Assembly (NCBI RefSeq): GCF_002929225.1
Contig: NZ_PISM01000022.1
Span: 310,001 to 374,000, forward strand
From: Stutzerimonas kunmingensis
GTDB taxonomy: Bacteria; Pseudomonadota; Gammaproteobacteria; Pseudomonadales; Pseudomonadaceae
Direction: 5' to 3'
DNA: 64,000 bases
Shown here: positions 8,624 to 17,433 of the stretch, one piece after another
How the letters are laid out: each line of letters begins with the position of its first letter
Position numbering within the stretch: position 1 is the first letter of the stretch
Translations under genes and position numbers: made by a program
The notes under the pieces: model-generated
The model's database searches: none
What the model was told of the DNA's origin: nothing
Seen by the model: only the letters and a program-made list of their open reading frames with translations

Positions 8624-9763
8624 TTATACGGCTATGCGGTTCATGTAACCGCGGAAGGCTTGCAGGTAGCGGGGATTGGGGATCAGGAAGGCGTCGTGGC
8701 CCTGCGGCGCATCGATCTCCAGGTAGCAGACATCCTTGCGCGCAGCGAGCAGGGCGTCGACGATTTCCCGCGAGCGCTCCGGCGAAAAGCGCCAGTCGGT
8801 GGTGAAGGACATCACGCAGAAGCGCGCCTGGGCGCCCTCGAAGGTCTTGGCCAGATCGTCGTTGTGGGCCGCCGCCGGGTCGAAGTAGTCCAGCGCCTTG
8901 GTCATCAGCAGGTAGGTATTGGCGTCGAAACGCCCGGAAAACTCCTCGCCCTGATAGCGCAGGTAGCTTTCGACCTGGAATTCCACGCTGTTGAAGTCGT
9001 AATTGAGCTTCTCGCTCTTAAGTCCGCGACCGAACTTGGTGCCCATGGCGTCATCGGACAGGTAGGTGATGTGGCCGACCATGCGCGCCAGCATCAGGCC
9101 GCGCTTGGGAATCACGCCCATCTCCTGGAAATGGCCGCCGTGGAATTCCGGGTCGGACAGGATGGCCTGGCGCGCGACTTCGTTGAAGGCGATGTTCTGT
9201 GCCGACAGCCTGGGCGCCGAGGCGATGGCCAGGCAGTGGCGGACTCGCTCAGGGTAGCTGATGGTCCATTGCAAGGCCTGCATGCCGCCCAGGCTGCCGC
9301 CTATCACCGCTGCCCATTGGGCGATGCCAAGGCGGTCGGCCAGAAGTGCCTGACTGTGCACCCAGTCTTCCACTGTCACCACTGGGAAGTCTGCACCGTA
9401 GGGCTTGCCGCTGGCCGGGTTGGTGCTGCTCGGGCCGGTCGAACCGTTGCAGCCGCCCAGGTTGTTCAGGCTGACGACGAAGAAATGATCGGTATCGATG
9501 GCCTTGCCCGGGCCTATGCAGGAATCCCACCAGCCGGGTTTGCGGTCGTCCATGCTGTGGTAGCCGGCGGCATGATGGTGGCCAGAGAGTGCATGGCAGA
9601 TGAGCACGGCATTGCTGCGCGCGGCATTCAGCTCGCCATAGGTTTCATAGATCAGCTGGTAATCGGCCAGCGTACGGCCGCAGGCGAGTGTCAGTGGTTC
9701 GGCAAAATGCGCGACCTGCGGACTCACCAGGCCAACGGAATCGGCGGGAATTGCAGTGGGCAT
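8624..9763 (-). CDS. metX: Homoserine O-acyltransferase MetX
   Basis: MetX acylates L-homoserine, the first committed step to methionine. The 379-residue alpha/beta hydrolase has [14 protein letters not shown], the nucleophile elbow [12 protein letters not shown] (Ser) and a C-terminal GHDAFL with the catalytic His. The family uses either acetyl- or succinyl-CoA. Pseudomonas MetX is generally the succinyl-using type (MetXS), but I cannot decide this by eye. The start ATG at 9763 gives [16 protein letters not shown], in line with homologues. It is co-transcribed with metW. Confidence 0.95.
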   Translation of the reverse strand: MPTAIPADSVGLVSPQVAHFAEPLTLACGRTLADYQLIYETYGELNAARSNAVLICHALSGHHHAAGYHSMDDRKPGWWDSCIGPGKAIDTDHFFVVSLNNLGGCNGSTGPSSTNPASGKPYGADFPVVTVEDWVHSQALLADRLGIAQWAAVIGGSLGGMQALQWTISYPERVRHCLAIASAPRLSAQNIAFNEVARQAILSDPEFHGGHFQEMGVIPKRGLMLARMVGHITYLSDDAMGTKFGRGLKSEKLNYDFNSVEFQVESYLRYQGEEFSGRFDANTYLLMTKALDYFDPAAAHNDDLAKTFEGAQARFCVMSFTTDWRFSPERSREIVDALLAARKDVCYLEIDAPQGHDAFLIPNPRYLQAFRGYMNRIAV

Positions 9764-9891
9764 CGACCCTGGCTCTTGCTTGAAGAAGGCGGCAAAGTCT
9801 AAAGGTATGCGCGTTGCAATTCATCCTGAAATGCAACGGCGAGCGGGGCTCTCGCCATTTCCTCGCGGGCTGCGACGAAATGGCGACAGCT

Positions 9892-11859
9892 TTAGCTGAT
9901 CTGCGCGCTGGTCAGGCTGACCACCTTGCCCTGCCGCCGCAGCGGCGCCGGTCGGCGCAGCGCGCGGAGCATTTCCGCGGCCTGTGCCAGTTGCAGCTCC
10001 AGTTCGCCGCTGTAGCGCGTCAGCAATTGTCCGCGCTGGCTGTTCTGCTGGCTCTCCCTGGCCAGACTCTTCAACTGCAGGATGTGGGTTTCCAGCTGTT
10101 GCTTGTGTTCCAGGGAAAACTGCAGCAGCGGCGTCAGCGCATCGCCAGCCCACTGTTCGGCTTCCTGGCGCAGCCGCTGGTGCATGCCGATGACCTCCTG
10201 CACCAGGGTAGAGAAGAAGCGTCTGGTGAGTGTTCGCTGCTCGGTGAGCAGGGTCTTCAACTGCAGGCGGAACTGATCGGCCTTGCCCTGCAGGCTGCGC
10301 AGCTCGCGCTGATAAGGCAGCAACTGGAACAACGGCGGGTCGATACCCTGTAGGGGGTTTTCTTCGCTGTGCCGCCGGTAGATCGCCGAAACCATCTTGT
10401 TGGCCCTTTCCGCCTCCTGCTCGAGGATGCCCAGGTCCTGTTCCACCGAGCGGAAGAAGTGCAGGATCGCCAGGTTGATGCCCAGCGTGGTCAGGCTGCC
10501 GGTCAGACTGCGTCGCAACCGGGTCAGGTGCTCCTCGAGGCGTTCGGCCCGTATTGCCGTGCGCAGCAGCTCACCCTGGCGTTGCAGCAGGCGCTGATTG
10601 GTCTTCAGGTCGAGCAGGCGCTTGTGGTGGCGGTTGTGATCCTGCCGCGTGCGCGCGGTGAGTTCGAGCAGCATCTGCCCGCTGCCTTCCTGATGACTGG
10701 CCAGCACATCGCGCTGCTCGATGACCTTTTCCAGGCGCAGCTTGAGGGCATGCTGACTGTTCTGCAGCAGCGCCATCACCTGCTGCACCACCTGGTCTTC
10801 GAGCAGGCGTTCCTTCTGCGTGAGGATGCGCTGGCTGAGCAACTCTTCCAGCCGTGCCAGCTGGCTGCGTTCGAGCAGCGCCTGGTCACCGCGAATCTTC
10901 GCCATCAGCGCCTGTTTGGCCGACAGCGGCAGGACGTCGGCGCAATCAATGCCCAGCTGTTGCGCGGTGGTGTCACGGATATCCTCGATGGCCTTCTGTA
11001 CGAAGGTCTCGCCGGCAACATCGTCCCAGAGCACGTCGATCTTGTTCAGTACGGCGAACAGGCTGTTCTGCGTATCTTCGTCGAGCTGGCGGATGTGCTG
11101 CTGCCAAATCTGCATGTCACTGGCGGTGACCCCGGTGTCGGCAGAGAGCAGGAACACGATTGCCTGGGCATTGGGCAGCATCGACAGGGTCAGTTCCGGC
11201 TCGCTGCCCAGCGCGTTCAGCCCGGGCGTATCGAGAATGCGCAAGCCCTGACGCAACAGCGGGTGGTCGAAGTTGACCACGGCGTGGCGCCAGGCCGGGA
11301 CCAGTACGGTATCGCCACTGCTGCTGCTTTCCAGGCCGGCTGGGTCAAAGCCCAGCTGAATCGCCTGTTCCACCGGCATGGCCTTGGTCAACGCGACCTG
11401 GGCAAAGGCTTCGGCCATGCTTTCCGGGTCATGCGGGTCGAGCGGGAGATTGAGCCAGAGTCGCGGTGTGCGCTTGAGCTGCGCGATGCTGGTGTCTTCC
11501 AGGCGCGACTCAATGGGCAGCAGGCGGATGTAGGAGCGTTCCGAACGCGGATCGAACAGCAGTTCGGTGGGGCACATGGTGGTGCGGCCAGCCCGTGAAG
11601 GCAGGATGCGCTGACCGTAGTTGGAGAAGAACAGGCTATTGATCAGCTCGGTTTTGCCGCGCGAATACTCGCCGACGAAAGCCAGGGTGATGTGATCGGT
11701 GCGCAACACCCGCAGCGCTCGTTCCAGGCGCGCCTCGACGCCCTCGCTGGAAAGCCGGTTATGCGCCAGCCAGCTGCGGTAGCGGGTGATCTCACGAATG
11801 AGGTCACGCTTCCAGGTGACGTAGGCGTCCACTTGTCGATCGAGACGTTCCATGCTCAT
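9892..11859 (-). CDS. Dynamin-family large GTPase
   Basis: This is a 655-residue dynamin-like protein. The G domain starts near residue 55 with P-loop VGEYSRGKTEL (residues 62-72), switch region GRTTMCPTELL (about 91-101), G3 RILDTPGLNAL (about 208-218) and G4 LNKIDVLWD (about 265-273). The second half is long, charged, helical and probably coiled-coil. It includes one moderately hydrophobic stretch (SLTGSLTTLGINLAILHFF) that could be a membrane paddle. Bacterial dynamins remodel or protect membranes. No partner dynamin or YdjA-like gene lies alongside. GGGAG precedes the ATG at 11859; the ATG at 11853 is an alternative. Confidence 0.85.
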   Translation of the reverse strand: MSMERLDRQVDAYVTWKRDLIREITRYRSWLAHNRLSSEGVEARLERALRVLRTDHITLAFVGEYSRGKTELINSLFFSNYGQRILPSRAGRTTMCPTELLFDPRSERSYIRLLPIESRLEDTSIAQLKRTPRLWLNLPLDPHDPESMAEAFAQVALTKAMPVEQAIQLGFDPAGLESSSSGDTVLVPAWRHAVVNFDHPLLRQGLRILDTPGLNALGSEPELTLSMLPNAQAIVFLLSADTGVTASDMQIWQQHIRQLDEDTQNSLFAVLNKIDVLWDDVAGETFVQKAIEDIRDTTAQQLGIDCADVLPLSAKQALMAKIRGDQALLERSQLARLEELLSQRILTQKERLLEDQVVQQVMALLQNSQHALKLRLEKVIEQRDVLASHQEGSGQMLLELTARTRQDHNRHHKRLLDLKTNQRLLQRQGELLRTAIRAERLEEHLTRLRRSLTGSLTTLGINLAILHFFRSVEQDLGILEQEAERANKMVSAIYRRHSEENPLQGIDPPLFQLLPYQRELRSLQGKADQFRLQLKTLLTEQRTLTRRFFSTLVQEVIGMHQRLRQEAEQWAGDALTPLLQFSLEHKQQLETHILQLKSLARESQQNSQRGQLLTRYSGELELQLAQAAEMLRALRRPAPLRRQGKVVSLTSAQIS

Positions 11860-12129
11860 CCAGCTCCCGGAGGTGTGATTCGGCGAATTATCGGACCCGC
11901 CGTTACAAGGTCAATTCAATCGAAGCCTGACGTGACCGAGCGGCCTTGCTGGCGGCATGGGCGGTCATGGGCGGCTCGGTTCGAGTCGATGTCCTCGTTC
12001 ACACCCCGCAGCAAAGTACGAGGCAGGATGGAAAAAGCCGAGAAGTTGAAGTCTACGTGCAGCCATGCGGCATTCCGAGGCGCTTTTGGCTCCTCGGTGC
12101 CGCTTTGGCAGCAAAGCATGAACGGCGTC
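11860..12129. other. 270-base gap between the yggT and dynamin genes with two hairpins
   Basis: No credible gene is seen here. Two small hairpins follow the yggT stop on the minus strand: GCTTTG-GCAG-CAAAGC (12102-12117) and CCGAGG/CCTCGG (12075-12080 / 12092-12097). Neither has a U tract. They could mark the yggT 3' end, and the rest presumably carries the dynamin promoter. Confidence 0.4.
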
Positions 12130-12720
12130 TCAGATGAGCATGCGCAGGATGTTCGGCATGTGGGTCATGGTGGCCAGGTTGTTGACTACCAGCATGTCCA
12201 GCAGCTTGATCGCCAGGAAGGCGAAGATCGGCGAGATATCCAGCCCGCCGAGGTTCGGCAGCAGGCGGCGGAACGGCGCCAGGACCGGCTCGCAGAGTTG
12301 GCTGACCAGCTGTGCGCCCGGGTTGTGGCTGCCCGGCGCGACCCAGGACAGGATCACGCTGATGATCAGCGCCCAGAAAAAGATGTTGAGGAACAGCCCA
12401 GTGATGCCGATCAGCGCCCAGACCAGCAACAGCAAGGGATTGCCGATGGTGCCGTAGGCGATCAGCAGGATCAGCGCCATCAGCACCATCTGCACGATCA
12501 GCGCGAGGATCAGCGAAGAAATATCCAGCGTGCCCATGCTCGGAATGATGCGGCGCATCGGCCGCAAAAGTGGATGGGTTGCCTTGACGATGAATTGGCT
12601 GAGCGGGTTGTAGAAGTCGGCGCGTACCAGCTGCAGGATGAAGCGCAGCAACACGATCAGCAGATAGAGGCTGCCCAGCGTCTGGATGACGAGGATCAGG
12701 GCTTGCGAGAGTTGGGACAT
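12130..12720 (-). CDS. YggT family inner-membrane protein
   Basis: This is a 196-residue YggT protein with two tandem YggT units. The first is ALILVIQTLGSLYLLIVLLR with DFYNPLSQFIVKATHPLLRPMRRIIP; the second is ILSWVAPGSHNPGAQLVSQLCEPVLAPFRRLLP. Each unit has the NPL/NPG..L..P..P.RR.LP pattern on the cytoplasmic side. YggT proteins have been linked to osmotic tolerance and SecYEG-related insertion, but the role is not settled. It follows proC on the same strand, the usual yggS-proC-yggT order. Confidence 0.9.
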   Translation of the reverse strand: MSQLSQALILVIQTLGSLYLLIVLLRFILQLVRADFYNPLSQFIVKATHPLLRPMRRIIPSMGTLDISSLILALIVQMVLMALILLIAYGTIGNPLLLLVWALIGITGLFLNIFFWALIISVILSWVAPGSHNPGAQLVSQLCEPVLAPFRRLLPNLGGLDISPIFAFLAIKLLDMLVVNNLATMTHMPNILRMLI

Positions 12721-12736
12721 GAATGCTCCTTAGAGG

Positions 12737-12768
12737 CTGTTGTTTCGTCGCGAACGAAGCGTCAACAG
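12737..12768. repeat. Interrupted hairpin between proC and yggT
   Basis: CTGTTG (12737-12742) and TTCGT (12744-12748) pair with ACGAA (12754-12758) and CAACAG (12763-12768). There is no T run, so it is more likely an RNA-processing or partial-termination element in the proC-yggT spacer than a full terminator. Confidence 0.35.
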
Positions 12769-12770
12769 AC

Positions 12771-13595
12771 CTATTGACCCAGTTGTTCGGCCAGTTCGGC
12801 CGAGCGTTGTGCGGCCGCGTTCAACGCCTGCTGCACCAGTTGCTCGAAGCCGCCCGCCTGGAAGGCTTTGATCGCCGCTTCGGTGGTTCCGTTCGGCGAG
12901 GTGACGCGACGCCGCAGTTCGGCGGCATCGACGTCGCTTTCGCAAGCCATGCGAGCTGCGCCCAGCGCGGTCTGCATGGTCAGTTGCGCGGCGGTCTCGC
13001 GGGGCAGGCCGAGCTGCTGTCCGGCAGCCGTCATCGCTTCGATCAGCAGGAAGAAATAGGCAGGACCGCTACCGGAAACGGCGGTTACCGCATCGATCAG
13101 GTGCTCTTCTTCGAGCCATAGCGCGATACCGACGGCCGACAGCAGTTGCTCGGCCTGCTGCTTCTGCGTGTCGCTGACCTGGGCATTGGCGAACAGGCCG
13201 CTGACGCCCTGGCGCAGCAAGGCCGGCGTGTTGGGCATGCAACGCACGATCGCCTGAGGGCGCGGGCCTAGCCAGCGCTGCAGGCTGTCGCAGCTGATGC
13301 CGGCGGCGATCGAGACGATCAGGGGGCCGTGGGCTAGATGAGGAGTCAGATCCTGACAGACCGCCTGCATGACCTGCGGCTTGACCGACAGCACCACCAC
13401 GTCGGCGCCGGCCAGTGCATCGGCGTTCTGCGCGAACGTCTGGATGCCGTGCTCGGCGCTGATTTTCGCGCGCTGCTCGGCGCCTGGATCGCTGGCGCGA
13501 ATGGCGTCCGCTGCGACGCCCTTGGCGCGCAGCCCGCCGATCAGACTGGCAGCCATGTTGCCGGCGCCGATGAAGGCGATGCGGGGTGAGGTCAT
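12771..13595 (-). CDS. proC: Pyrroline-5-carboxylate reductase ProC
   Basis: ProC reduces pyrroline-5-carboxylate to proline with NAD(P)H. From the ATG at 13595 the protein has 274 residues. It begins MTSPRIAFIGAGNMAASLIGG (Rossmann GxGxxA) and continues with VLSVKPQVM, CMPNTPALLRQGVSG and the catalytic/dimer block AVSGSGPAYFFLLIEAM with TSPNGTTEAAI. An upstream opening to 13679 would add 28 non-conserved residues and is not used. yggS lies 10 bases upstream. Confidence 0.95.
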   Translation of the reverse strand: MTSPRIAFIGAGNMAASLIGGLRAKGVAADAIRASDPGAEQRAKISAEHGIQTFAQNADALAGADVVVLSVKPQVMQAVCQDLTPHLAHGPLIVSIAAGISCDSLQRWLGPRPQAIVRCMPNTPALLRQGVSGLFANAQVSDTQKQQAEQLLSAVGIALWLEEEHLIDAVTAVSGSGPAYFFLLIEAMTAAGQQLGLPRETAAQLTMQTALGAARMACESDVDAAELRRRVTSPNGTTEAAIKAFQAGGFEQLVQQALNAAAQRSAELAEQLGQ

Positions 13596-13605
13596 AGCGA
13601 TTCCT

Positions 13606-14295
13606 TTATTGAGGGCGTCCGTAGTCGCGGGCGCCGAACAGTGCGGTGCCGATGCGGACCCAGGTCGCGCCTTCGGCAATTGCCGCTTCGAGGTCCTGGC
13701 TCATGCCCATGGACAGCGTATCCAGTGTCAGTGGCAGTTCATCGCGTAATGCGCGCAGGCGGGCAAAGGCGGCGCGCTGCTCGGCGGGGTCTTCGCTCGG
13801 TGCGGGAATGCACATCAGTCCACGCAGGCGCAGACGCGGCATCGCGGCGACAGCCTGTGCCAGCTGCGGCAGTTCCTCTGGCGCGCAGCCGGATTTGCTC
13901 GCCTCACCGCTGACATTCACCTGCAGGCATATATTCAGCGGCGGCAGCTCGGCTGAGCGTTGATCGGACAGGCGCTGGGCGATCTTCAGGCGATCCACCG
14001 AGTGCACCCAGTCGAAGTCTTCGGCGATGGATTTGGTCTTGTTCGACTGGATCGGTCCGATGAAGTGCCAGGTCAGCGGCAGCTCGCTCAGCTCGGCCTG
14101 CTTATCCAGCGCTTCCTGCAGATAGTTCTCGCCGAAATCGCGCATGCCGGCTTCGGCGGCCTCGCGAATGGCGGCGGCCGGCTGGGTCTTGCTCACCGCC
14201 AGCAGGCCGACCGAAGCAGGGTCGCGTCCCACAGCTTGCGCCGCCTCACGGATGCGCGCTGCGACCTTTGCAATATTCTTCTCTATCGTGGACAT
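13606..14295 (-). CDS. YggS/PLPBP pyridoxal phosphate homeostasis protein
   Basis: This is a PLP-binding alanine-racemase-fold protein without known catalysis that buffers free PLP and influences amino-acid metabolism. From the ATG at 14295 it has 229 residues. It has LLAVSKTQPAAAI (the PLP Lys is in VSK), FGENYLQEALDK, WHFIGPIQSNKTK and SMGMSQDLEAAIAEGATWVRIGTALFG. The frame runs upstream into the pilT region to 14493; that part is non-coding. It is divergent from pilT with 64 bases between them and forms the yggS-proC-yggT unit. Confidence 0.94.
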   Translation of the reverse strand: MSTIEKNIAKVAARIREAAQAVGRDPASVGLLAVSKTQPAAAIREAAEAGMRDFGENYLQEALDKQAELSELPLTWHFIGPIQSNKTKSIAEDFDWVHSVDRLKIAQRLSDQRSAELPPLNICLQVNVSGEASKSGCAPEELPQLAQAVAAMPRLRLRGLMCIPAPSEDPAEQRAAFARLRALRDELPLTLDTLSMGMSQDLEAAIAEGATWVRIGTALFGARDYGRPQ

Positions 14296-14359
14296 TACTT
14301 GCGCCGCCGCCTTGGGTCTGCGCGGCATTCTACCTGCTTGCTTGTAATTGGGGAGTCCC

Positions 14360-15394
14360 ATGGATATCACAGAACTGCTGGCCTTCAGCGCCAAGCAGGG
14401 TGCGTCGGATTTGCACCTTTCCGCCGGCCTGCCGCCGATGATCCGCGTCGATGGCGACGTGCGGCGAATCAACCTGCCGGCCATGGACCACAAGCAGGTG
14501 CATGCGCTGATCTACGACATCATGAACGACAAGCAACGCAAGGATTTCGAGGAATTCCTGGAAACCGACTTCTCGTTCGAAGTGCCGGGCGTGGCGCGTT
14601 TTCGCGTCAACGCGTTCAACCAGAATCGCGGTTCCGGCGCGGTGTTCCGGACCATTCCTTCCAAGGTGCTGACCATGGAAGACCTGGGGATGGGCGAGGT
14701 TTTCCGCAAGATCACCGATGTGCCGCGCGGGCTGGTACTGGTCACCGGACCGACCGGCTCGGGCAAGTCGACCACCCTGGCGGCGATGCTTGATTACCTG
14801 AACAACACCAAGTACCACCACATCCTTACCATCGAGGACCCCATCGAATTCGTTCACGAATCGAAGAAGTGCCTGGTCAACCAGCGCGAGGTCCATCGTG
14901 ACACCCTGGGCTTCTCCGAGGCACTGCGTTCGGCATTGCGTGAAGACCCGGACATCATTCTCGTTGGCGAAATGCGCGACCTGGAAACCATCCGCCTGGC
15001 GCTGACCGCTGCGGAAACCGGTCACCTGGTGTTCGGCACCCTGCACACCACCTCCGCCGCCAAGACCATCGACCGCGTGGTCGACGTGTTCCCGGCCGAA
15101 GAAAAGTCCATGGTCCGCTCGATGCTCTCCGAATCGCTGCAGGCGGTGATCTCGCAGACCCTGCTGAAGAAGGTTGGCGGCGGCCGTGTCGCGGCCCACG
15201 AGATCATGATCGGTACGCCGGCGATCCGTAACCTGATTCGCGAGGACAAGGTGGCGCAGATGTATTCCTCGATCCAGACCGGCGGCTCGCTGGGCATGCA
15301 GACCCTCGACTCGTGCCTCAAGGGGCTGCTCGCCAAAGGGCTGATCTCGCGAGACAGCGCCAAGGAAAAGGCCAAGCAGCCAGAGAACTTCTAA
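14360..15394 (+). CDS. pilT: Type IV pilus retraction ATPase PilT
   Basis: PilT is the hexameric motor that depolymerises type IV pili, driving twitching and, in transformable pseudomonads, DNA uptake. It has 344 residues from the ATG at 14360, with GGGGAG just upstream; an in-frame ATG at 14348 adds MGSP. It shows Walker A GPTGSGKSTTLAAM, Asp box ILTIEDPIEF, Walker B ILVGEMRDLETI, His box GTLHTTSAAKTIDR and the retraction motif AIRNLIRE (all intact). It is followed 60 bases later by pilU. Confidence 0.97.
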   Translation: MDITELLAFSAKQGASDLHLSAGLPPMIRVDGDVRRINLPAMDHKQVHALIYDIMNDKQRKDFEEFLETDFSFEVPGVARFRVNAFNQNRGSGAVFRTIPSKVLTMEDLGMGEVFRKITDVPRGLVLVTGPTGSGKSTTLAAMLDYLNNTKYHHILTIEDPIEFVHESKKCLVNQREVHRDTLGFSEALRSALREDPDIILVGEMRDLETIRLALTAAETGHLVFGTLHTTSAAKTIDRVVDVFPAEEKSMVRSMLSESLQAVISQTLLKKVGGGRVAAHEIMIGTPAIRNLIREDKVAQMYSSIQTGGSLGMQTLDSCLKGLLAKGLISRDSAKEKAKQPENF

Positions 15395-15454
15395 ACGCCT
15401 GACAACTACCGGGCGCCGCCTCATGCGGCGCTTGCCACGATTGCGAGTACGACG

Positions 15455-16600
15455 ATGGAATTCGAGAAACTTCTGCGCCTGATGGTGGAAAAGGGCGGCT
15501 CCGATCTGTTCATCACGGCAGGCGTGCCGCCTTCGATGAAGGTCAACGGCAAGATCATGCCGGTCAGCAAGACGGCGATGTCGCCGGAAATGACCCGCGA
15601 GACCGTGCACGGCGTTATGAACGAGCAGCAGCGCCGCGAGTTCACCGAGAACCATGAGTGCAACTTCGCCATCAGCGCCCGCGGTATCGGCCGTTTCCGG
15701 GTCAGTGCGTTCTACCAGCGCAATCTCGCCGGCATGGTGCTGCGGCGTATCGAAACCAACATTCCGACCATCGAAGAACTCAAGCTGCCGGACGTCCTCA
15801 AGAAGCTGTCGATGACCAAGCGCGGGCTGGTGCTGTTCGTCGGGGCCACCGGTACCGGCAAGTCGACCTCGCTGGCTTCGATGATCGGCTACCGCAACAA
15901 GAATTCCAGCGGGCACATCATCTCCATCGAAGACCCGATCGAATTCATCCACCAGCATCAGAGCTGCATCGTCACCCAGCGCGAGGTCGGTATCGACACC
16001 AGCTCGTTCGAAGTGGCGCTGAAGAACACCTTGCGCCAGGCGCCGGACGTAATCCTCATCGGCGAGATCCGTACCCGTGAAACCATGGACTACGCCGTGG
16101 CCTTCGCCGAAACCGGTCACCTCTGCCTGGCGACCCTGCACGCCAACAACGCCAACCAGGCGCTGGACCGCATCATCAACTTCTTCCCGCCCGACCGTCA
16201 CAACCAGGTGTGGATGGATCTGTCGCTCAACCTCAAGGCCATCGTCGCCCAGCAGCTGGTGCCGACGCCTGACGGCAAGGGGCGTCGTGCGGTAATCGAG
16301 GTGCTGATCAATACGCCGCTGGCGGCCGACCTGATCCGCAAGGGCGAGGTGCATGAGCTCAAGTCGCTGATGAAGCGCTCCACCGAGCTGGGCATGCAGA
16401 CCTTCGACCAGGCGTTGTACAACCTCTATGTGCAGGGTGAAATCACCTACGAAGATGCGTTGCTGCACGCCGATTCGGCCAACGACCTGCGTCTGCTGAT
16501 CAAGCTGGGATCGGAAACCGATGGCGAGCATCTGACCAGCGTGTCCCAAGGCCTAAGCCTTGAGGTCAGTGACGACGATCCAGGCCGCAGCTTCCGCTAG
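15455..16600 (+). CDS. pilU: Type IV pilus accessory retraction ATPase PilU
   Basis: PilU is a PilT paralogue that assists retraction under load and needs PilT. The 381-residue protein has Walker A GATGTGKSTSLASM, ISIEDPIEF, Walker B ILIGEIRTRETM, LATLHANNANQALDRI and a PilU-type C-terminal extension rich in Ser/Asp/Glu. Its stop codon overlaps, tail to tail, the stop of the convergent repair gene (16597-16600). Confidence 0.96.
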   Translation: MEFEKLLRLMVEKGGSDLFITAGVPPSMKVNGKIMPVSKTAMSPEMTRETVHGVMNEQQRREFTENHECNFAISARGIGRFRVSAFYQRNLAGMVLRRIETNIPTIEELKLPDVLKKLSMTKRGLVLFVGATGTGKSTSLASMIGYRNKNSSGHIISIEDPIEFIHQHQSCIVTQREVGIDTSSFEVALKNTLRQAPDVILIGEIRTRETMDYAVAFAETGHLCLATLHANNANQALDRIINFFPPDRHNQVWMDLSLNLKAIVAQQLVPTPDGKGRRAVIEVLINTPLAADLIRKGEVHELKSLMKRSTELGMQTFDQALYNLYVQGEITYEDALLHADSANDLRLLIKLGSETDGEHLTSVSQGLSLEVSDDDPGRSFR

Positions 16601-17433
16601 TCGGCCTGTTTTGCAACCCGGCCGATGCGCTTTCCGCTTCTCGCGGCGACGCGCTCGGCTTGGCCGTCACGCTGCGCACCGGCCCGCGCGCGGCTCATCA
16701 ACTGCGGGATCAACATGCCTTCGGGTAGATTCTTCCAGAAACGCACCGGCAGGTTGCTCTCCAGTACGCCGCGGTTCAGCCGGGCCGGGTTGAACGTGCT
16801 TTCGTAATACGCCTTCCATAGCTCGTCGCCGGGGTCCGCTGCGTTCTGCGCCAGCTGCCGCCACTGTGGCGGGCAGGGGCGGATGTAGTACATGCCTTGG
16901 CCATCCCAGCAAACCCCTTCTTCCGGCGTCGCGATCAGCCAGCTGTTGCCGCCCATCCGTTCGGCGAAGTGTCCCGCCGCCCAGGGCAGTATGTCGTGCG
17001 CAGGCTCGAACCAGGCGACGTGCCGCGGTCCATCACTGGTCTGCAGTGGGCTGAAGCGAAGAAAGGCATGCAGATGATGGGCCTCACGACGGACTGCCTT
17101 GATGCGCCCATGCAGTTCGCTGCCATCGATGTCGCCGACCATTCGCGCACTCGAATCGCCCTGGTTGACCCGCCAGAGCACGCGATACAGCAGGCTCCAG
17201 CGCTGCTCGGTGCGATAGCGCGCGGCCATTTCGAGTTCGTCCAGCAGTTGTCGGGGGACGCGAATGCGCGGTCCGCCTTCCGTTGAAGGTGCCGGCGAGG
17301 GATCGTCGAATAGCCCTGTCGATTCATCGTCGCTGACCCAGTTCAGCTCATGTGGCGCGACGCGGCTCTGCAGTAGCGCGCGAGCCCGAACTCGCCACTC
17401 CTGGAAGCTTCCATCGAAACGCACCGTGACCAT
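16597..17433 (-). CDS. TIGR03915-type probable DNA metabolism protein (DUF4130)
   Basis: This is a 278-residue protein that matches the partner of the radical SAM repair protein encoded just upstream. It starts MVTVRFDGSFQEWRVRARALL. It has AVRREAHHLHAFLRFSPL and HVAWFEPAHDILPWAAGHFAERM, the DUF4130 hallmark, then WLIATPEEGVCWDG. It ends with a lysine/arginine-rich tail after FWKNLPEGMLIPQLM. The family is named for a role in DNA metabolism on gene-neighbourhood grounds and is not characterised. Its ATG overlaps the upstream gene stop (TAATG at 17431-17435), so the pair is translationally coupled. Likely under the LexA box at 18659. Confidence 0.88.
   Translation of the reverse strand: MVTVRFDGSFQEWRVRARALLQSRVAPHELNWVSDDESTGLFDDPSPAPSTEGGPRIRVPRQLLDELEMAARYRTEQRWSLLYRVLWRVNQGDSSARMVGDIDGSELHGRIKAVRREAHHLHAFLRFSPLQTSDGPRHVAWFEPAHDILPWAAGHFAERMGGNSWLIATPEEGVCWDGQGMYYIRPCPPQWRQLAQNAADPGDELWKAYYESTFNPARLNRGVLESNLPVRFWKNLPEGMLIPQLMSRARAGAQRDGQAERVAARSGKRIGRVAKQAD

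Noticed and set aside
9812..9856. Small hairpins (GTTGCA/TGCAAC and GGCGAG/CTCGCC) after the dynamin-like gene
   Set aside because: They are short and without a U tract; not strong enough to call a terminator.
10369..11598. 409-codon plus-strand frame opposite the dynamin-like gene
   Set aside because: It is antisense to a GTPase with intact G motifs, with Gln/Val/His-rich shadow composition and no ribosome site.
14330..16549. 739-codon open frame on the minus strand opposite pilT and pilU
   Set aside because: It spans two real genes and their spacer. Its His/Arg/Gly/Asp-rich composition is that of an antisense frame, and pilT/pilU have complete motifs.
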